In this document: positions 32,652-41,489 of the stretch, one piece after another | Numbering within the stretch: position 1 is the first letter of the stretch | How the letters are laid out: every line of letters begins with the position of its first letter | DNA from: VXPQ01 sp965248175 | GTDB taxonomy: Bacteria > Bacteroidota > Rhodothermia > Rhodothermales > VXPQ01 | Assembly (NCBI GenBank): GCA_965248175.1 | Contig: OZ252093.1 | Span: forward strand, 2,356,001-2,420,000 | Reading direction: 5' to 3' | DNA length: 64,000 nucleotides | Translations under genes and position numbers: made by a program | The notes under the pieces: generated by a model | Told to the model about the DNA's origin: nothing | The model's input: the letters and a program-made list of their open reading frames with translations, nothing else | Databases searched by the model: none

Positions 32652-34107
32652 GACGGACGGTATCCGGATCCCGAGGAGAAATCCGTAACGCATCGCTGAG
32701 TGTACGCTCCACATCCTGAAGAAGATGATCGGAATGCTGCGCGTCTATCGGGCAATCTTCGCGGGGTGCTTCCTGTTGAGCTGCGTCGGGCAAGGATATG
32801 TTCGATGCCGCGGCTAACTCTTCATCGTCGCAATCATGCCGTAGGAAAAGATGCTGAAGCAAACGTACCCCATGGGCAAAATCTATGCGTTCGGGATCGA
32901 CGCTTTTAAGGCGCACAACAGGTACGGCAAGCAGCTTCTGCACGATAGAGCGGGTAAGGCGATCCAGTTGATCCCGGTCCGCCTCCGAAAACTGTTGACG
33001 ATATTTGTCCACTTCCTGCATCCGAATTGCTTCGAACGTCTCCGCGATAGCCTGAATGGCCGGTTGCAACGATTGATGCAGGAACACCCAGGAAACGAAC
33101 TCGCTGATCATCTCGTCGACGATCCTGCCCGCATGCTCCAGAGAAGATTGAAGCATTTCCCGGGTTCTTGTTTCGGCTTTTCCTAACTGATCTATGGTAA
33201 TGAGTTCGATACCGGGCAGTACGCCAATCTGCTCTTCCACACCTCGCGGTACGGAAATATCGATAATCAGCGTCGGTGTATTCCTCATCTCCGAGGTAAA
33301 CTCCGTACAATGCAACACCGGCTCCGGAGCCGATGTCGCCACAATGATCGTGTCCGACCGGGCGGCGGCGGCGTGGCGATTTTCCCAGGGTATGTAATGA
33401 GCCCGATAACGTTCGGCGGCTTCACGGGCCCGCCCCTCCGATCGGTTCGTGAACGAAAGGCGCTGTACGCCCAGCATCCGGAGCGCTCCCCCTGCTTCTT
33501 TTCCTATACGCCCGGCGCCGATAATCAGCGCGGTCGGTGCGTTGGGATCTTCTCCCCGGGTTTCGCCACCGTTTGAACAATGACTTTGGGCGTAACGCGA
33601 CTTGGCGACTTCCGCAGCCCGGACAGGTACAGAGGCATTATTTTGCGAGAGATTTGTCTCATTGATGACCCGCTTTGCCGTTCGGAATGCCGTGTGCAGC
33701 AGGCGGTGCATCGTCGTATTTACACATTCATGCCCCACCGCGGCGCCATAAGCCTCCTTCAGCTGAAAATAGATATGCAGGTCGCCCGGTATCAGCGATT
33801 TCATGCCGGCGGCCACCTCGAAAATATGCCGGATCGCTTCTTCGTCCCGGTAGAGAAATGTCATGTCTTCCGGCCATGTACGACCGGCATGGTTCTCGAA
33901 CGCTTCCCGCACTGTTCGTACGTCTTCTTCTGCGCCATAGAGGTAGGCTTCCGTACGATTGCAGGTTGAAAGCAGAACGAGCTCGGAACCCGGACTCAGG
34001 GAAATATCCTGATACAATGCATGCCCCTCCTCCCAGGCCGATGCGAAGGATTCGCGGACCTCTACCGGCGCACGTAAATAATTGATGCCTAATGCGTAAA
34101 ATGTCAT
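32641..34107 (-). CDS. hemA: Glutamyl-tRNA reductase
   Basis: GluTR reduces Glu-tRNA to glutamate-1-semialdehyde, the committed step of the C5 heme route. The catalytic Cys50 lies in LLSTCNRTEAYLY. The conserved QILGQ region reads SLIPGDLHIYFQLKEAY, the PGD version I associate with Bacteroidota-like HemA. The NADPH domain has TALIIGAGRIGKEAGGAL, and dimerisation helices follow. At 488 residues it is longer than most, with an acidic, poorly conserved tail (DEELAAAS to DTVRHES). It leads the overlapping hemA-hemC-hemD operon and is divergent from an M24 peptidase gene. Confidence 0.94.
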   Translation of the reverse strand: MTFYALGINYLRAPVEVRESFASAWEEGHALYQDISLSPGSELVLLSTCNRTEAYLYGAEEDVRTVREAFENHAGRTWPEDMTFLYRDEEAIRHIFEVAAGMKSLIPGDLHIYFQLKEAYGAAVGHECVNTTMHRLLHTAFRTAKRVINETNLSQNNASVPVRAAEVAKSRYAQSHCSNGGETRGEDPNAPTALIIGAGRIGKEAGGALRMLGVQRLSFTNRSEGRAREAAERYRAHYIPWENRHAAAARSDTIIVATSAPEPVLHCTEFTSEMRNTPTLIIDISVPRGVEEQIGVLPGIELITIDQLGKAETRTREMLQSSLEHAGRIVDEMISEFVSWVFLHQSLQPAIQAIAETFEAIRMQEVDKYRQQFSEADRDQLDRLTRSIVQKLLAVPVVRLKSVDPERIDFAHGVRLLQHLFLRHDCDDEELAAASNISLPDAAQQEAPREDCPIDAQHSDHLLQDVERTLSDALRISPRDPDTVRHES

Positions 34108-34258
34108 CGGGAGTTATTGCCTTATGTGGCTTTTACTACAGCAAGCGCGAAAATAATAGCGGCGTAAAAAACCCTATTTTGCTAAAGTAGGTACAACCTT
34201 GCTTTTACGCAAAGCCGCAAAGGTGTTTCACCGGAATTCCCCATTCCAGGCAAATGTG

Positions 34259-35383
34259 ATGTCCGAATCTCCCTTTCCGGCTCGTCATGGGACCCTTTCG
34301 CGTGCGTTGGCGCATCTCTATTTACATGCTCTCGCCATCGTTCCCAGCGCCTCGCTGACGTATCTCACCGGTCTGGATTTTCACCTGAGTGAGCGCCCGA
34401 CTGTGGCGTTTTTCCGGCAGAACGGCCCTCCGGTATTTGTTGTCCCGGAGCTTGAGGAGGGCAAACTGGATGGGCTTCCTGTTGATATATGTGTTTGCAC
34501 ATATGGGGAGGATCCTTCCATTTGGCCAGAGGCGTTCCGGGAGGCCGCCCGTGCAGGTGGACTGGATGGCCAACGGATCGGGATTGAATCCGGGAGCATG
34601 CGTGTGCTCGAACTCCGTATGCTCCAGGAGGCGATGCCGGGATCCACGTATCCGGATGGGCACGAAGCCATTGCCGCCATGCGTATGTGTAAGGATGCGC
34701 ACGAGATCGAACGGATGCGGAGAGCGGTCCAGGTGGCCGAAGACGCTATGCGGCACACCCTTTCCGCCATAGAGCCGGGTATCACGGAACGAGAAGCGGC
34801 CTCCTGTCTGACAGCCCGGCTTCTGGATACAGGCTGTGCCCCCGAACTTCCCTTCCCTCCCATTGTGGCCTTTGGGTCTTCCTCGGCAAACCCTCATGCT
34901 GTGCCGAGCAACCGCGCACTGTGCCCCGGGGAACTGGTTTTGTGCGACTGGGGGGCGAACGTGGAAGGCTATTTTTCCGATATGACGCGCATGTTTACGT
35001 ATGGCGATCCGGGAAACGACATCCGGCACATCGTCGAGGTGGTGGACCATGCCCGGCAAGCAGCAGAGCAGATTGCGGGGCCGGGCGTGCCTGTCTCGGA
35101 AGTAGACCGCGCAGCTCGTGCCGTTATTGAAGAAGCCGGTTTCGGCGAGCGTTTCATGCACCGAACCGGACACGGTGTGGGTCTGGATATCCACGAGGCG
35201 CCGTATATCCGAAGCGGTAATCCGATGCTTCTGCGTCCCGGTATGACTTTCACGATCGAACCGGGTATCTATCTGGACGGCGTGGCCGGGGCCCGGATCG
35301 AGGATATCGTGGCCGTCACCGAAAACGGCGTCGATACGCTAAACACCTTGTCCCACGAACTTGTGGACATTGCGGCGCGGTAG
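34259..35383 (+). CDS. M24-family metallopeptidase, Xaa-Pro aminopeptidase type
   Basis: From ATG 34259 (MSESPFPARHGTLSRAL) the 374-residue protein has an N-terminal creatinase-like domain (about 1-140) and a pita-bread catalytic domain. The five metal ligands are visible: Asp in CDWGANVEGYFSD, the second Asp in SDMTRMF, His in HRTGHGVGLDIHEAP, Glu in FTIEPGIY and Glu in ARIEDIVAV. It should remove N-terminal residues before proline, probably in the cytoplasm since no signal peptide is seen. It is followed by, and convergent with, pepF. Confidence 0.9.
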   Translation: MSESPFPARHGTLSRALAHLYLHALAIVPSASLTYLTGLDFHLSERPTVAFFRQNGPPVFVVPELEEGKLDGLPVDICVCTYGEDPSIWPEAFREAARAGGLDGQRIGIESGSMRVLELRMLQEAMPGSTYPDGHEAIAAMRMCKDAHEIERMRRAVQVAEDAMRHTLSAIEPGITEREAASCLTARLLDTGCAPELPFPPIVAFGSSSANPHAVPSNRALCPGELVLCDWGANVEGYFSDMTRMFTYGDPGNDIRHIVEVVDHARQAAEQIAGPGVPVSEVDRAARAVIEEAGFGERFMHRTGHGVGLDIHEAPYIRSGNPMLLRPGMTFTIEPGIYLDGVAGARIEDIVAVTENGVDTLNTLSHELVDIAAR

Positions 35384-35409
35384 AGGGCTAAGGGATCTGC
35401 TTCCCGAAA

Positions 35410-37191
35410 CTAAGACAAGTCTTGAGCCAGCTCTTCGGCTTCCGTAATCAGGTCTTCGATGGCTGCCAGTCCGGCGTTCCACAAAGCGGGATCCTGCAGA
35501 TCGATGCCTGTTCTTCCCGCAAGTATGTGCGGCCAGTCCGACCCGCCGGCTTCCAGCAGGGCAAGGTATCGGTCCGGGAAATCCTTCGGGTCATCGAGGT
35601 ATCGAGCGTACAGCGCAAGCACGAGCAATTCTCCGAAGGCATAGGCATACACATAGCCCGGCGTATGGATGAAGTGCGGGATGTAGCTCCACCAACACCG
35701 GTAATGGTCCCCCAGCGTTACGCTGCCCTCGAACATCTCTTTCTGGGTCTGTATCCAAAGGTCGGCAAATCGCTCCGAGCCGAGTTCCCCCCGTTCACGG
35801 CGCTCCGTATGGATCGCATGCTCGAACCTGTTCATAGCAACTTGCCTGAATACGGTGGCGACCGTATCGTCGATTTTACCCACCAGCATGGCGAGCCGAT
35901 TGGCGGTGTTTTGCTCCTGCGCAAGCATTCCCCGGAACACGATCATCTCGCCGAAGACCGAGGCGGTCTCGGCAGTGGTCAATGGCGTATCGGCCTGCAA
36001 GACCCCTTGCCGCCTCGCCAGATACTGGTGTATGCCGTGGCCAAGTTCGTGCGCCAGCGTCTGCACATCGCGCGATCTTCCCGCAAAGTTCAGGAGGATG
36101 TACGGGTGAGCACTCGGTACGGCTCCGTGGCTAAAGGCGCCTCCTTGTTTGCCGGGAGCCGGCGGGGCGTCAATCCAATGGCGGTCGAAGAAAAGCTCTG
36201 CGATGGTTCCCATCCGGGGATGGAACGCGTGGTAGGCCGTACACACGATATCGCGGGCTTCTTCCCAGGTATACTGTCGATCGGATTCGCCAACAGGGGC
36301 GTACCGGTCATAGTCGAATAACTCGTCGTACCCGAGCAGATCGCGTTTCAGGCGATAAAAACGGGCCACCAGATCATACTTTGAGGTAACCGCCTCAATC
36401 AGTGCCTCCACGGTCTCGGCTTGTACTTCGTTGGACAGATTCCGCTCGGACAGCCACGTCGCATAGCCACGAAGTCGATCATCCAGCGCCTTGTCCGCAA
36501 GGACCGTATTGAAAACGCAGGTGAGTGCACGGCGGTGTGTTACAAGCCCCTCCGTAAGGGCCAAAGCAGCCTTCTGGCGCAGGGTGCGATCCGGTTCGTG
36601 CAGCATGGACAACATTTCCTGCTCGGTTTTTTCCTCTCCGTTTATACGGAAACGCGTGGCGCCAAGCAGTTCGTCGAAGAAACGGTTCCAGGCTCCACGC
36701 CCGGTTACGGCCTTCTCGGCCAATATTTTTTCCTCCGGCTCAGTGAGCAGGTAATCCCGCTGCAATCGTTCCACTTCGAGATAATGGCGATACCCGGCAA
36801 GTTCTTCGGACGTGATCAGGGCAGTCGCATGCTCGTCATCGGTTTGTCCCCATTCCAGCCCGAAAAAGATGAGTTGCCGCAGGGTGCGGGTATACGCCTC
36901 GCGGACATGCTGGAGCAACGCACCCCGCCGCTCGTCGCCGGTGTCCGTAGACCATTGTAAAAAAGCATAGGTATATGCCTTGCCTATCCGGTCCTGAATA
37001 GCTTCCAATTGCTCAAGCGCCCTGGCCATGTCGCCCGGCGGCAGGCCTGCTACCCTTCCCCGCCAGGCCGTTGCAAAAGCCTCTGCGTCGGAGAATGCCT
37101 GCGCAAGGTCCGTTTCCAGCAAATCCTCCGACGGGTACAAGTCGGCGAGATTCCAGCGTACCGTTTCTGCTCCGGTCTTTTTTTCGGACAT
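35410..37191 (-). CDS. pepF: Oligoendopeptidase F, M3 family
   Basis: The 593-residue cytoplasmic zinc peptidase degrades short peptides. The M3 motif HELGHGIHQY places His381, Glu382 and His385 in the active site, with the downstream Glu in TAETASVFGE. An N-terminal M3 pre-domain (ETVRWNLADLYPSEDLLE) is the usual PepF opening. IPHFIHTPGYVYAYAFGELL near the C-terminus supplies substrate-contacting His/Tyr residues. Together with the adjacent M24 peptidase it suggests peptide turnover, though the genes converge rather than form an operon. Confidence 0.95.
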   Translation of the reverse strand: MSEKKTGAETVRWNLADLYPSEDLLETDLAQAFSDAEAFATAWRGRVAGLPPGDMARALEQLEAIQDRIGKAYTYAFLQWSTDTGDERRGALLQHVREAYTRTLRQLIFFGLEWGQTDDEHATALITSEELAGYRHYLEVERLQRDYLLTEPEEKILAEKAVTGRGAWNRFFDELLGATRFRINGEEKTEQEMLSMLHEPDRTLRQKAALALTEGLVTHRRALTCVFNTVLADKALDDRLRGYATWLSERNLSNEVQAETVEALIEAVTSKYDLVARFYRLKRDLLGYDELFDYDRYAPVGESDRQYTWEEARDIVCTAYHAFHPRMGTIAELFFDRHWIDAPPAPGKQGGAFSHGAVPSAHPYILLNFAGRSRDVQTLAHELGHGIHQYLARRQGVLQADTPLTTAETASVFGEMIVFRGMLAQEQNTANRLAMLVGKIDDTVATVFRQVAMNRFEHAIHTERRERGELGSERFADLWIQTQKEMFEGSVTLGDHYRCWWSYIPHFIHTPGYVYAYAFGELLVLALYARYLDDPKDFPDRYLALLEAGGSDWPHILAGRTGIDLQDPALWNAGLAAIEDLITEAEELAQDLS

Positions 37192-37307
37192 TGGGAAAAG
37201 GGGGCTATACTAACGTGTTTTTCCTGAATTTTACCGGGAAATACGTTTCAGGGAGTGCGTATATTGACGCCTTCCAAACGTATTCCATCAAACATTTCAT
37301 TACAACC

Positions 37308-37733
37308 ATGCTTATACGTACAGCCGAAGCCGTCTGGCAAGGCGACTTGATGAATGGAGAAGGCAGTGTGACGGTTATGGGCGAGGACGTGCCGTATTCC
37401 TTTGCCTCCCGTGTTGAAGATGGCGCCGGAACGAATCCGGAAGAACTCCTTGCCGCAGCCCACGCAGGATGTGTCTCGATGGCATTGTCGAACGATCTGG
37501 CGAATGCAGGCTATAAGCCAAACCGGGTACATACGGTTTCCGGGGTACATCTGGTAAAAGTGGAAGGAGGTATCGCCATTTCACAGATCGACCTGACCAT
37601 CGAGGCCGACGTTCCGGGTATCGACGAATCGACTTTTCTGAAGATGGCTGAGGCGACAAAAGCTAATTGCCCGGTCTCAAAGTTGTTTCAGGGGGCGAAC
37701 ATCACACTTGCTGCGACCCTCCAGGCGGGTTAA
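37308..37733 (+). CDS. osmC: OsmC/Ohr-family peroxiredoxin
   Basis: From ATG 37308 ([20 protein letters not shown]) the 141-residue protein has the two redox cysteines of the family: Cys in [14 protein letters not shown] and Cys in [27 protein letters not shown] is typical of OsmC, which detoxifies organic hydroperoxides with a dithiol reductant. The open frame further upstream runs into pepF and is rejected. Its stop codon and that of proA share the four bases TTAA (37730-37733). Confidence 0.9.
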   Translation: MLIRTAEAVWQGDLMNGEGSVTVMGEDVPYSFASRVEDGAGTNPEELLAAAHAGCVSMALSNDLANAGYKPNRVHTVSGVHLVKVEGGIAISQIDLTIEADVPGIDESTFLKMAEATKANCPVSKLFQGANITLAATLQAG

Positions 37734-39007
37734 GCCCGGATATGTCCCTTTCCGATACCGATCCACTTGTAGCTCGTTAGCTCTTCCAGCCCCATGGGCC
37801 CGCGGGCATGGAGTTTTTGCGTACTGACGGCTACTTCGGCCCCCAGGCCGAACTGGCCGCCGTCCGAGAACCGCGTACTCGCGTTAACGAATACGGCCGC
37901 CGAGTCAATGCGGTCGACGAACGTATTTGCGCGTTCCCAATCGTTGGTCAAAATGCTGTCCGAGTGAGCCGTTCCGTGGGTTTGTATGTGCTCAATGGCG
38001 TCGTGTACGTCGTCCACGATGCGGACGCTCAGTATCAGCGTCATCCATTCCTGGTCGAAATCGCCGGGTTGGGCAGCCTTGCATGCAATGCCCCCTGTCT
38101 GTTCGAGGATACTTAGTGCTTCCGGATCTGCATGAAACGTTACGCCCTGTGCATGGAGGCGCTGCGCCAGAGGCGGTAAAAAAGCATTGGCCACCTTTCT
38201 ATGTATGAGCAGGGTATCCAGCGCATTACAGACGCTCGGACGCTGCACCTTGGCGTTTTCCACGATGTCCTCTGCCCTCTTGAGATCGGCCGAGTCGTCT
38301 ACAAAAATGTGACACACGCCCATACCTCCCGTAATGACCGGCATGGTGCTTTTTTCCAGGCATAGCCTGTGCAACCCGGCGCCTCCGCGGGGAATGATCA
38401 TATCGACATAGTCGTCCAGTCGCAGCAATTGCTCAACAAGGGCCCGGTCGGGATCGCCAATATATTGGACGGCGTCAGGGGTTACTACTGTTTGTTCCAG
38501 GGCCCGCCGGATGGCTTCGACAAGGGCAAGATTGCTTCGCAGGGTTTCCTTGCCCCCGCGAAGAATCACGGCATTGCTTGTTTTCAGGCATAGCGATGCA
38601 ATGTCGATGGTTACGTTCGGACGGGCTTCATAGATCACGCCCACCACGCCGATAGGTATCCGGCGTTTGACGAGCCGCATACCGTTCGGGAGCACGCGGC
38701 TGCCGAACTCGACGCCGACAGGATCCGGCAGGTCGATCACGGAGCGGACATCGCTTGCCAGATCGCCGAGGCGTTTTTCATTGAGCAGCAGACGGTCCAG
38801 GATTGCTTCCGACAACCCGGCCTCTCGCCCGTCTTGTATATCCAGTGCATTTTCCCGGAGAATCGCATCGGAGGCGCATTCCAGTTCGTCCGCGATGGCG
38901 GCCAGCGCCACGTTTTTTGCCTCTGTGCCCAACGTGGCCAGCGAACGGCTCGCAGCCTTTGCCCTCTCCCCCATTTTGCGCACGGAGATCATTTCCTCGA
39001 CAAGCAT
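37730..39007 (-). CDS. proA: Gamma-glutamyl phosphate reductase
   Basis: ProA reduces gamma-glutamyl phosphate to glutamate semialdehyde in proline synthesis. Family marks are [35 protein letters not shown], the catalytic Cys in [16 protein letters not shown], and the C-terminal [37 protein letters not shown] (read in pieces). The ATG at 39007 ([19 protein letters not shown]) is favoured over 39049. It follows proB by 67 bp on the same strand, forming the usual proB-proA pair. Confidence 0.95.
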   Translation of the reverse strand: MLVEEMISVRKMGERAKAASRSLATLGTEAKNVALAAIADELECASDAILRENALDIQDGREAGLSEAILDRLLLNEKRLGDLASDVRSVIDLPDPVGVEFGSRVLPNGMRLVKRRIPIGVVGVIYEARPNVTIDIASLCLKTSNAVILRGGKETLRSNLALVEAIRRALEQTVVTPDAVQYIGDPDRALVEQLLRLDDYVDMIIPRGGAGLHRLCLEKSTMPVITGGMGVCHIFVDDSADLKRAEDIVENAKVQRPSVCNALDTLLIHRKVANAFLPPLAQRLHAQGVTFHADPEALSILEQTGGIACKAAQPGDFDQEWMTLILSVRIVDDVHDAIEHIQTHGTAHSDSILTNDWERANTFVDRIDSAAVFVNASTRFSDGGQFGLGAEVAVSTQKLHARGPMGLEELTSYKWIGIGKGHIRA

Positions 39008-39074
39008 GAATGTATTATGGAATGTTGCGGCGTACGACCGGGTACACACTGGCTTGCTACCGGTCGCAGGGTGG

Positions 39075-40175
39075 TTACATAAGAATCAGATCGTCGCGGT
39101 GGATGACGACGGGGCCATATGCGTACCCAAGTGTCTCGTGGATGCAATCGGACCGGAGTCCCTGGATGCGGCTCACATCCGTGCTGTCATACCGAACAAC
39201 GCCCCGGCCAAGGTTCGTTTGGTCGGGCCCCGTAATCCGCACCACATCACCACGCTCGAACGAGCCGTGTACATGAATGATTCCTGCCGGCAGGAGGCTA
39301 CCGCCTCCATTGGACAGTGCTGCCGCGGCCCCTGCGTCAATCGCAACGGTTCCCGATGCACCTGCACCCCCCAGAATCCATCGTTTGCGGTTTCCGACCG
39401 GCGTATCGAAAGCCGAAAAACGGGTGCCGATCCGTTCTCCCGCAACGATACGGCGAATCACGTCAGGGGCATCGCCTGCCGCAATGACCACGTGGGCCCC
39501 CGCGCGGCGGGCCATGTCGGCAGCGTCCAGTTTTGTTTTCATGCCGCCGATTCCAAGGCCGGATTTACTTCCTGACGCTGCTGCATGCAGGTCGGCGTCA
39601 ATATCCCCTACTTCTGCAATGAGTTTCGCATCCGGACTTGTCCGGGGATCCGCAGTGAACAGGCCCGGCTGGTCGCTGAGGAGAATCAGCAGGTCAGCCT
39701 CGGCAAGCAGGACGCACAGGGCGGACAAATTGTCATTGTCTCCTACACGAATCTCGGCAGTAGCTACGGCATCGTTCTCGTTGATAACCGGAACGATCCG
39801 ATGTTCGAGCAGGGTGCGTAACGTGTCCCGGGCATTCAGAAATCGATGTCGATCCTCCACGTCCGCCCGGGTAAGGAGCATCTGACCGACATGGATATCG
39901 AACTGTGTGAAAAGCTGCTCCCAGATTTCCATGAGTCTGCTTTGCCCGACTGCCGCCAGCATTTGCTTTTCGGCCAACGAGTCGGGGCGCCTGGAAATAC
40001 GTAGCCGTTCGCTTCCGGCGGCAATGGCCCCGGAGGTGCATACGATGAGTTCGTGCCCTTCCTCGTGGAGTGCGGAGCACTGCCGAACGATCTCAAGCAT
40101 CCGGGCATGGTTGAGCCGCCGGGTTCCGGCGGTCAGCACGCTCGTTCCTATTTTGACGACGATACGCTTGGTCAT
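39075..40175 (-). CDS. proB: Glutamate 5-kinase with C-terminal PUA domain
   Basis: ProB phosphorylates glutamate, the feedback-regulated first step of proline synthesis. The amino-acid-kinase domain begins [14 protein letters not shown] and includes [56 protein letters not shown] in order, and the [25 protein letters not shown] segment. Residues about 270-366 are a PUA domain ([21 protein letters not shown]). Length 366 is normal. It stands first in proB-proA. The 275 bp upstream, up to the IS481 end, carry only the hairpin noted at 40421. Confidence 0.95.
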   Translation of the reverse strand: MTKRIVVKIGTSVLTAGTRRLNHARMLEIVRQCSALHEEGHELIVCTSGAIAAGSERLRISRRPDSLAEKQMLAAVGQSRLMEIWEQLFTQFDIHVGQMLLTRADVEDRHRFLNARDTLRTLLEHRIVPVINENDAVATAEIRVGDNDNLSALCVLLAEADLLILLSDQPGLFTADPRTSPDAKLIAEVGDIDADLHAAASGSKSGLGIGGMKTKLDAADMARRAGAHVVIAAGDAPDVIRRIVAGERIGTRFSAFDTPVGNRKRWILGGAGASGTVAIDAGAAAALSNGGGSLLPAGIIHVHGSFERGDVVRITGPDQTNLGRGVVRYDSTDVSRIQGLRSDCIHETLGYAYGPVVIHRDDLILM

Positions 40176-40420
40176 GGCGCCGGCTGTTGTAAAAAAGTGC
40201 GGGCAACAAGATCGTACATCTCACGGCGCATCGCAATCATTGTTCGGAAAGACCGGGTGCTGCTCGCACACGGAGTGGAAATAAAGTCCTGGACAAAATG
40301 CTGCGCGGCATTATGGGCGCAGTGACAAGCGTCTGCACCAAAATGTCCGAGCGCGTCATGAATAGCCTACATGCACATGTATCGGTTCTTCACCGTAAGC
40401 ATGAGTCCAGGGCCATCGCA

Positions 40421-40447
40421 GCCGCCCGGGGGGCCCTATCGGGCGGC
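40421..40447 (-). terminator. GC-rich hairpin, probably the original terminator of the LRR gene
   Basis: GCCGCCCG (40421-40428) and CGGGCGGC (40440-40447) pair perfectly around 11 nt. On the minus strand it starts just 3 bp beyond the IS481 left target duplication, so before the insertion it lay right after the LRR stop codon. There is no U-run, so factor-dependent ending or simple mRNA protection is possible. The rest of 40176-40450 shows nothing else. Confidence 0.4.
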
Positions 40448-40451
40448 GGGC

Positions 40452-41378
40452 TTAGCTGTGTAAACCCACCACGTTGTTCAGCGGGATATTCAGGGATTGG
40501 ATGGGTGTTTGGTATTTCAAGCTTGCGTGTGGTCGATGCCAATTGTATCGGTGCAGCCAACAGGGCAGGTGCTCGCCGCGCTGGCTGGAGTTGTCGTAGG
40601 CGCGTGCGTAGGCCCATTCGCGCAGCGCGGTTTGGATGAAGCGTTCGGCTTTGCCGTTGGTTCTCGGGGTATAGGGTCGGGTGCGGATATGGCGCAGTTT
40701 CAGTCGTCGGCACAGTTTTGCGAAGCGTTTCGACCGGTAGCAGGAGCCGTTGTCGGTCATGACGCGGGTGAAGGCGACTCCGAGGGTTTGGAAGTAGCGC
40801 AGGGTGTCGACGAGCGCGCTACAGGCGCTGTGAGCGGTCTCGCCGGGCTGGATGCAAGCGAAGCTTACCCGGGAATGGTCGTCGATGGCCACATGCACGT
40901 ATTCCCATCCGGCTCCTGCGGAGTTCTTTCGTCGGTTACCGGTGACCCGATGGCCCGGACGCACAAAACGCCCTAACCGCTTGATGTCCAGGTGTAACAG
41001 GTCGCCCGGATGGGGGTAGACGTAACGGCGGGGAGCAACCGGAGGGTCCAGATGGGACAATCGGTTCAATCCGGCCTGCTGGGCGATCCGGCCCACCGTG
41101 CTGGGCGCCACCCCGGTTCTTCGGCTAATCTCGCGATAGGTGCACCGGGCGCGGCGCAGGGCCATGATCGCCGCACGTTGCGCTTCCGGGATGCGATGCG
41201 GGCAGCCGAGCGGACGCGAAGAACGGTCCTGAAGGCCTCTTCGTCCCTGTGCCCGATACCGGGCCAGCCACTTGTAGGCCGTGCGTACGCTGACCCCTGA
41301 GGCTTGGGCGGCTTCCTCGACGCGAAGCCCCCCGTTAACGATGCGACGCACCAGAATCTCTCGACCTTTCGGCGTCAA
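40452..41378 (-). CDS. IS481-family transposase (N-terminus frameshifted)
   Basis: The transposase has an N-terminal HTH (EEAAQASGVSVRTAYKWLARY), a second HTH and a DDE core with Asp in LHLDIKRLGRF, Asp in MTDNGSCYRS and Glu in NGKAERFIQTAL. The YNWHRPHASL ending is typical. The open frame starts at a TTG. The family's usual start MNIHKNARLTPKGRE is encoded from ATG 41403, but an extra A in the AAA run (TTT at 41389-41391 on the plus strand) shifts it out of frame. The element may therefore be impaired, or this is a base-calling error. Its stop codon TAA lies outside the element, in the left CTTAGC duplication. Confidence 0.9.
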   Translation of the reverse strand: MTPKGREILVRRIVNGGLRVEEAAQASGVSVRTAYKWLARYRAQGRRGLQDRSSRPLGCPHRIPEAQRAAIMALRRARCTYREISRRTGVAPSTVGRIAQQAGLNRLSHLDPPVAPRRYVYPHPGDLLHLDIKRLGRFVRPGHRVTGNRRKNSAGAGWEYVHVAIDDHSRVSFACIQPGETAHSACSALVDTLRYFQTLGVAFTRVMTDNGSCYRSKRFAKLCRRLKLRHIRTRPYTPRTNGKAERFIQTALREWAYARAYDNSSQRGEHLPCWLHRYNWHRPHASLKYQTPIQSLNIPLNNVVGLHS

Positions 41379-41488
41379 TCGGGCATTCTTTGTGAATGTT
41401 CATTCGGCTCTCTCCCTGACTTTCGGTTCGGATATCCCTAATAAATTCGGGCATCAGGATCAAATGAACAACCTACTGAGAGGTCACA
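40457..41488 (-). mobile_element. IS481-family insertion sequence with 6-bp target duplication
   Basis: The 1032-bp element begins TGTGTAAACCCACCAC and ends, read inward from 41488, TGTGACCTCTCAGTAG. Both tips then share GTTGTTCA at the same distance (bases 17-24). CTTAGC flanks it on both sides (40451-40456 and 41489-41494), a perfect 6-bp duplication. The duplicated bases contain the stop codon of the LRR gene at 41490. One transposase gene fills the element. Confidence 0.9.
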
Positions 41489-41489
41489 C

